Below, piece by piece: positions 6,371-9,563 of a DNA stretch of 9,563 nt. Position 1 is the first letter of the stretch, and every line of letters begins with the position of its first letter. The notes beneath the pieces are model-generated. The model did not search any database, was not told where the DNA came from, and saw nothing but the letters and a program-made list of their open reading frames with translations. The stretch lies in NCBI GenBank assembly GCA_902767395.1, contig CACXHI010000010.1:1-9563 (forward strand). The letters run 5' to 3'. The DNA comes from Oscillospiraceae bacterium (GTDB taxonomy: Bacteria; Bacillota; Clostridia; Oscillospirales; Oscillospiraceae). The translations under genes were made by a program, and so were the position numbers.

Positions 6371-6422
6371 CCTCCATAGCATTATGAATGCAAAGCATGA
6401 ATATACGCGATAATATGTATTC

Positions 6423-6458
6423 ATTCAATCGACAAGATTCTAAATTGTCCGATTGAAT
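6423..6458. repeat. Inverted repeat upstream of the sipW promoter
   Basis: ATTCAATCGACAA (6423-6435) faces TTGTCCGATTGAAT (6445-6458), 13 bp with one extra base on the right and a 9-base centre. No T-run follows on either strand, so it is not a normal terminator. It lies about 75 bases upstream of the -35 box and could be a protein binding site. Function is inferred. Confidence 0.4.
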
Positions 6459-6491
6459 CAAACAAAAGATGAATCGGCCCGTTTTCTTTGT

Positions 6492-6530
6492 AAAAAATGC
6501 AAAAAAAATTTCTAAAAAAAACTTAAAAAA
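6492..6530. promoter_or_regulatory. A-tract array (UP element / curved DNA) before the sipW promoter
   Basis: Four A-runs of 6 to 8 bases at 6492-6497, 6501-6508, 6514-6521 and 6525-6530, with centres 10, 13 and 10 bases apart, close to one helical turn. They end four bases before the -35 box at 6534. Such phased A-tracts bend DNA and stimulate promoters through the RNA polymerase alpha subunit. Confidence 0.55.
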
Positions 6531-6533
6531 CTA

Positions 6534-6562
6534 TTGCATTTCCCGTTGGCGTGTGATATAAT
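6534..6562 (+). promoter_or_regulatory. Strong promoter for the sipW/TasA-like module
   Basis: TTGCAT (6534-6539), 17-base spacer, TATAAT (6557-6562) preceded by TGA (extended -10). Predicted start near 6569, a leader of about 52 bases. Closely resembles the dehydratase promoter at 3636-3664. Confidence 0.8.
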
Positions 6563-6620
6563 CCGGGCATAGATGAAATATAAATACAAAACGCATTCAT
6601 AGAAGGGAAGAGAGTTTGTT

Positions 6621-7289
6621 ATGGCGAAAGAAAAGAAAGCGGGAGCCAACCGGGTGCTTACGGTCATCGGAACGATCATGTGCATCATTCTTGTTCCGAT
6701 CCTCGTTGTGAACGTCACGCTCATCGCAAAGAGCTTTTTGAATAAAGACGAGGTTCCGAACTTTGGCGGTGTTCTTCCGATGATCGTCCTGACCGATTCT
6801 ATGTACCCGGAAATTGAGAGCGGCGATTTGATTATCTGCAAGACGGCCAAGCCGGAGTCCATCAAAGTAGGCGACGTGATCTCGTTCTTCGATCCGGCCG
6901 GCAACGGAACCAGCACGGTCACGCACCGTGTGATCGAAGTGTATAATGAGGACGGAAAGCTCTTCTTCCGCACCCGTGGTGACAACAACAATTCGGACGA
7001 TAAAGACCCGGTTCCTGCCGAGAAGCTGGTGGGCGTCTATCAGTCCCGAATTCCCGGCGCCGGTAACGTTGCGATGTTCATGCAGTCCACCGCCGGCCTG
7101 GTGGTATGTGTCGTTCTTCCGATCATGCTTTTGGTTGGCTGGGACCTGCTCCGCCGCCGCAAGTATGAAAAGAACAAGCAGGGCGAAACCGATTCGCTGC
7201 TTGCGGAGCTGGAGGCCCTTCGGGCCGAAAAGGCGAGCCGGGAAAACGCGGCCGGCAGCGGTTCTGCAAACGGTCCGACACATTCCTAA
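6621..7289 (+). CDS. sipW: Signal peptidase I, SipW/ER type (S26B)
   Basis: 222 residues. Membrane segment at about 13-36; catalytic Ser60 in VLTDSMYPEIESGDLI; His102 in VTHRVIEV; and RTRGDNNNSDDKDPV (117-131), the Asp-containing box. Ser with His in place of the bacterial Lys marks the SipW/ER-type branch, which removes the special signal peptides of TasA/camelysin-like proteins at the outer face of the membrane. A second membrane segment lies at about 155-177, followed by a basic stretch and a cytoplasmic tail (LLAELEALRAEKASRE, likely helical coil) that is longer than usual. ATG 6621 follows GAAGGGAAGAGAG. It stands directly before its probable substrate at 7446, as in the sipW-tasA arrangement of Bacillus, though here the first gene of the Bacillus operon (tapA) is absent. 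Confidence 0.9.
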   Translation: MAKEKKAGANRVLTVIGTIMCIILVPILVVNVTLIAKSFLNKDEVPNFGGVLPMIVLTDSMYPEIESGDLIICKTAKPESIKVGDVISFFDPAGNGTSTVTHRVIEVYNEDGKLFFRTRGDNNNSDDKDPVPAEKLVGVYQSRIPGAGNVAMFMQSTAGLVVCVVLPIMLLVGWDLLRRRKYEKNKQGETDSLLAELEALRAEKASRENAAGSGSANGPTHS

Positions 7290-7323
7290 GTATATTCTTC
7301 CTTCGGAAGCCACGTCCGGGGAT

Positions 7324-7331
7324 GATATAAT
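7324..7331 (+). promoter_or_regulatory. Extended -10 promoter for the TasA-like gene
   Basis: TGATATAAT with an exact TATAAT at 7326-7331. There is no good -35 at 17 or 18 bases (TTCGGA is the nearest), so it would depend on the extended -10. Predicted start near 7338 and a leader of about 108 bases. It would allow the fibre subunit to be made in excess of the peptidase. Confidence 0.5.
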
Positions 7332-7352
7332 GCCGCGGCATTCTCTGCGGAT

Positions 7353-7403
7353 GGGCCATTCACTTTGAATGCCCGGTAAGGAATCTTTCCCGGAAGGGGA
7401 AGA
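7353..7403 (+). promoter_or_regulatory. Two leader hairpins before the TasA-like gene
   Basis: First: GGGC and ATTCA (7353-7362) pair with TGAAT and GCCC (7366-7374) with one bulged C. Second: TCTTTCCC (7384-7391) pairs with GGGGAAGA (7396-7403) closed by a GGAA tetraloop (GNRA type). Both lie upstream of the SD AAGGAG (7431-7436) and leave it free, as expected for elements that stabilise an abundant mRNA. Confidence 0.4.
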
Positions 7404-7445
7404 AAGGAAAAGTCTTGCGAAAAATACGGAAAGGAGATTATTACC

Positions 7446-8207
7446 ATGAAAAAGAATAAGATGATGAGAATTGCATCCGTTCTTCTGATTGCTGCCCTTC
7501 TGTCCACCTCTGTGATCAGCGGCACGTTTGCAAAGTATGTGACAACAAAGAGCATTAGCGATACCGCTCGTGTTGCAAAGTTCGGTGTGAACATCACTGC
7601 TGACGGTTCGCTCTTCGAGGAAAAATACGACATTGGGGTTACGGATGCACAGACTACGGTTCTTTCAGCGTCTTCGGACGATGTTGTAGCTCCCGGCACA
7701 AAAAATGAAACTGGGTTGACTTTCTCCATTAGCGGTGATCCTGAAGTGGACGTGCATATTGATTTTGTGATGGATACCGATTCTTATGATGTTTGCCTCC
7801 CTGCAGGTACGTATAACAACCTCACCGGAATTGGTGAATCCACGTTTACGGTCGGTGCCGATGGATACCATCCGCTGAAGTTCTATCTGAAGAAGGATGG
7901 TACGGTTGTTACCGGTTGTAACGGTGTTCCGCTGTCTGCTATCAGAGAGTATCTGAATACCACGTTTAGTGGAGGCACCATGTCTACTATTCATGCTTCC
8001 AATGATTCCGGAGCAAGTCTCGCTAATGCATTCGGCACTTACACGCTGACTTGGGAGTGGCCCTTTAGCGTCAACGACGCTGCGGATACCTTCCTTGGCC
8101 AGTATGCGGCTGATTCCTCTATCGAGCTTCCCACGGGTGTGAGTGCGTCCGACATTAAGCTTGGTGCTAGTGTTACCATTTCGATTACTGTCACGCAGGT
8201 TGACTAA
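7446..8207 (+). CDS. Secreted TasA/camelysin-like protein with SipW-type signal peptide
   Basis: 253 residues; SD AAGGAG lies 9 bases before the ATG. The N-terminus has a basic part (MKKNKMMR), a hydrophobic core (9-25) and SGTFAKYVTT (25-34), the form of SipW-dependent signals, with cleavage expected close to A29, leaving about 224 residues. The mature protein is beta-rich in Ser, Thr, Val, Gly and Asp. VVAPGT (80-85) followed by alternating residues (LTFSISG) fits the TasA/camelysin pattern where a Pro-Gly precedes a beta strand. Two Cys, C117 and C158, could form a disulfide, unusual for a TasA-like fibre protein. WEWPF at 203-207 followed by D-x-x-D-T-F-L-G is shared with the tethered protein downstream. 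Expected role: secreted matrix or surface fibre subunit; this is inferred from the peptidase next door and the signal, not from a full-length match. Confidence 0.8.
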   Translation: MKKNKMMRIASVLLIAALLSTSVISGTFAKYVTTKSISDTARVAKFGVNITADGSLFEEKYDIGVTDAQTTVLSASSDDVVAPGTKNETGLTFSISGDPEVDVHIDFVMDTDSYDVCLPAGTYNNLTGIGESTFTVGADGYHPLKFYLKKDGTVVTGCNGVPLSAIREYLNTTFSGGTMSTIHASNDSGASLANAFGTYTLTWEWPFSVNDAADTFLGQYAADSSIELPTGVSASDIKLGASVTISITVTQVD

Positions 8208-8237
8208 TCCATACCATATTTTCTAATCTCACATAAC

Positions 8238-8280
8238 GCATCCGCCCAAGCCCTCTCGTGGCGGGACTTGGGCGGATTGC
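8238..8280 (+). terminator. Hairpin after the TasA-like gene
   Basis: ATCCGCCCAAG (8240-8250) pairs with CTTGGGCGGAT (8267-8277), continued inward by CCC/GGG with one bulge and outward by GC/GC. No T-tract follows, so read-through into the next gene is likely. Confidence 0.5.
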
Positions 8281-8361
8281 CCGTGAAACTGCAGCGATTT
8301 GGTCATCTGTTTTTGCAGTCCGCTGCGGCTTCAAAAACCTGACTTCTCGCGGTGATAACGC

Positions 8362-8393
8362 AACAATGGCCGCCGGGAACGGCGGCCATTGTT
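8362..8393. repeat. Perfect 13-bp inverted repeat
   Basis: Arms 8362-8374 and 8381-8393 match fully around GGGAAC. It is followed by A6 rather than T, so it is not a plus-strand terminator; on the minus strand the T6 precedes it. Confidence 0.6.
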
Positions 8394-8430
8394 AAAAAAC
8401 CGAGAGTTCCCCCAAAAAAACGTCCTGCTT

Positions 8431-8466
8431 TTTTCAATGCGCGAACCGACCTTCGCCCATTGAAAA
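8431..8466. repeat. Interrupted inverted repeat
   Basis: TTTTCAATG (8431-8439) pairs with CATTGAAAA (8458-8466); inside, after a C:C mismatch, GCGA (8441-8444) pairs with TCGC (8453-8456). 13 bp in all, 75 bases before the ATG at 8542. Confidence 0.5.
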
Positions 8467-8541
8467 GCGCAGAACATCCGCATGAATCGAAAAAACCGCA
8501 ATTCTGAATTCTCAATTACGAAATGGGGGTGCAGACATCCG

Positions 8542-9563
8542 ATGAAGGTATCAAATCGCAGCAACGCCAAATGGGTCTGGTTGTCTGTTCTGATCCTGTT
8601 TGTATTTGTAGCGGCCACTGCCATTGTTGTGATCAAGCAGCTGGACACCTACCTTTTAGACGACAAGGGTGCGATTTCGCTGCTTGGCGCAGAGCTGCAG
8701 CCGACCGAGCCCGACTTGGATTCCACGGAGGAAAGCACCGTCGTCAGCACCGCCGATACGGAACCGTCTGCAACGGTTGGCGATGCGGAAACCGACGCGA
8801 CGGAGTTGGAGACGCCCTCGACGGAGGAGAATTCCACTGTCGAAGAATCCAACCCCGACGAATCCGAAACCGGGGAAGTGTCCTCCATCGATGATCCCGC
8901 ATCCGGGGAAGATCTTTCTCCCGGGGAAGCGACTGTGGAAACACAGACGCCCGAAACCGGAGAAGCGGGCACTGAAAAACCCGATAACACGGAACCGCAG
9001 CCCATTACCCCGCAGCCCATCAGCCCGCAGCCCATCAGCCCGCAGCCCATCAGCCCGCAGCCCACGGACCCGCTGCCCATTGCGCCCCAGCCGACGCCGC
9101 AGCCTACGACGCCGATCAGACCGCAAAGCTCGCAGTCCTCGTTCCAGCCCGGCTTCGAGGCCAGCGACGATAAAACCGTCTGGACCACCAACACCAAGGT
9201 GGATATTTTCCGAATCTCCTATGTGAACGGCACCCATGAGGTCACCGTCAACAGCGACAATGGCGACAAGCTGATCGCCCCCGGCACAGAGAATTCCTAC
9301 ACCTTCAAGCTCAAAAACACGGGAAACGTGCCGCTGACCTATACGGTTGAGCTGGAGGCCTATATCACCCCAGCGGATCTCTACATCCCGCTTTGGGGCA
9401 GGCTGAATCGCTACGACGGCACGTGGATCGTCGGCAGCCGGGACCGGTACGAAAAGGTTGCCGCGCTGGACGGCGCACATGACAAGGCAACGCTCGGGGC
9501 CGGAAAGTACACCTATTATACCTTGGACTGGATGTGGCCGTATGAAAGCGGCGACGATGAATG
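8542..9563 (+). CDS. Membrane-tethered TasA-like protein with acidic and Pro-Gln stalk (3' end outside window)
   Basis: 340 residues are visible and the frame runs off the window. ATG 8542 follows GGGGGTG by about 10 bases. One membrane segment (11-32, WVWLSVLILF...) with no SipW cleavage motif suggests an N-in signal anchor. Residues 53-150 are a Glu/Thr/Ser/Asp/Pro-rich acidic stretch, 152-190 a Pro-Gln stalk with five-residue repeats, and 216-340 a beta-rich domain: TNTKVDIFRISYVNGT, LIAPGTENSYTFKLKNTGN (244-262), LNRYDGTWIVG, and TYYTLDWMWPYESGDDE at the end. The APGT and W-x-W-P-aromatic motifs, in the same order, also occur in the secreted protein at 7446, so the two are probably related. 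Expected place: outer surface, attached to the membrane and reaching through the wall. A role in anchoring or nucleating the secreted subunit is inference. Confidence 0.8.
   Translation, partial: MKVSNRSNAKWVWLSVLILFVFVAATAIVVIKQLDTYLLDDKGAISLLGAELQPTEPDLDSTEESTVVSTADTEPSATVGDAETDATELETPSTEENSTVEESNPDESETGEVSSIDDPASGEDLSPGEATVETQTPETGEAGTEKPDNTEPQPITPQPISPQPISPQPISPQPTDPLPIAPQPTPQPTTPIRPQSSQSSFQPGFEASDDKTVWTTNTKVDIFRISYVNGTHEVTVNSDNGDKLIAPGTENSYTFKLKNTGNVPLTYTVELEAYITPADLYIPLWGRLNRYDGTWIVGSRDRYEKVAALDGAHDKATLGAGKYTYYTLDWMWPYESGDDE
8995..9084 (+). repeat. 15-bp tandem repeat coding the Pro-Gln stalk
   Basis: Six 15-base units of form CCGCAGCCCATCAGC. Units 2 to 4 (9010-9024, 9025-9039, 9040-9054) are identical; the first and last ones diverge. 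Each codes five residues (P-Q-P-I-S and variants), so changes in copy number keep the frame. Confidence 0.9.

Larger units (their letters stand above)
8208..8541. other. Gene-free spacer with three palindromes
   Basis: I see no coding region here on either strand with an SD. It holds three unrelated inverted repeats (listed separately), a short A-run facing a T-run (8414-8434) and an AATTCTGAATTCTCAATTACG stretch near 8500-8520 of the kind often seen in Clostridia intergenic repeats. No good promoter for the downstream gene is visible. Confidence 0.5.

Noticed and set aside
9010..9054. Short direct repeats as a CRISPR-like array
   Set aside because: The 15-base units are contiguous, without spacers, and stay in frame in a coding region.
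8656..9480. Minus-strand ORFs with repeated GLRADGLRAD-type or GCGLMGCGLMG motifs
   Set aside because: They are the antisense of the 15-bp Pro-Gln repeat in the tethered protein, whose sense frame has a start, SD, membrane segment and recognisable domain.

Overview
The window reads as chromosomal DNA from a Gram-positive, moderate-GC, probably spore-forming anaerobe of the Clostridia, perhaps Oscillospirales-like. This is inferred from a SipW-type signal peptidase followed by TasA/camelysin-like proteins, a small four-helix Firmicutes-type membrane protein, a SpoIIM-like protein next to xerD, strong purine-rich ribosome binding sites and consensus sigma-A-type promoters. I saw no tRNA, rRNA, CRISPR array or intact insertion sequence.

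Layout. (1) 1-605: the C-terminal part of an unrecognised protein, ending at a long convergent hairpin. (2) 771-1268, minus strand: a short protein that aligns by eye to the catalytic domain of serine recombinases but lacks the catalytic residues; it has its own promoter and an excellent RBS. (3) 1376-2603: two small membrane proteins, the second SpoIIM-like, behind a leader whose RBS can be folded into a stem. (4) 2631-3515: an intact XerC/D-type tyrosine recombinase closed by a textbook terminator. (5) 3748-5613: a membrane-bound nucleotide-sugar 4,6-dehydratase of the CapD/WbpM/EpsC type. (6) 5687-6148: a TspO/MBR protein. (7) 6149-6620: a gene-poor stretch with hairpins, an A-tract array and a strong promoter. 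(8) 6621-9563: a SipW-type signal peptidase, a secreted TasA-like protein, and a membrane-tethered protein with a long acidic and Pro-Gln stalk carrying a domain that resembles the secreted one. The last gene runs off the window and must be read as an open partial CDS.

How the genes may work together. The best-supported system is the SipW/TasA-like module: the peptidase would release the secreted subunit, and the tethered relative could display or nucleate it at the cell surface. The dehydratase makes a sugar precursor for surface polysaccharide, so both halves of an extracellular matrix may be encoded within about 6 kb. That link is inference, because TspO and several terminator-like hairpins lie between. 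XerD and the SpoIIM-like protein are housekeeping or sporulation neighbours. Three promoters (before the dehydratase, the peptidase and the secreted protein) share a TGATAWAAT extended -10 form.
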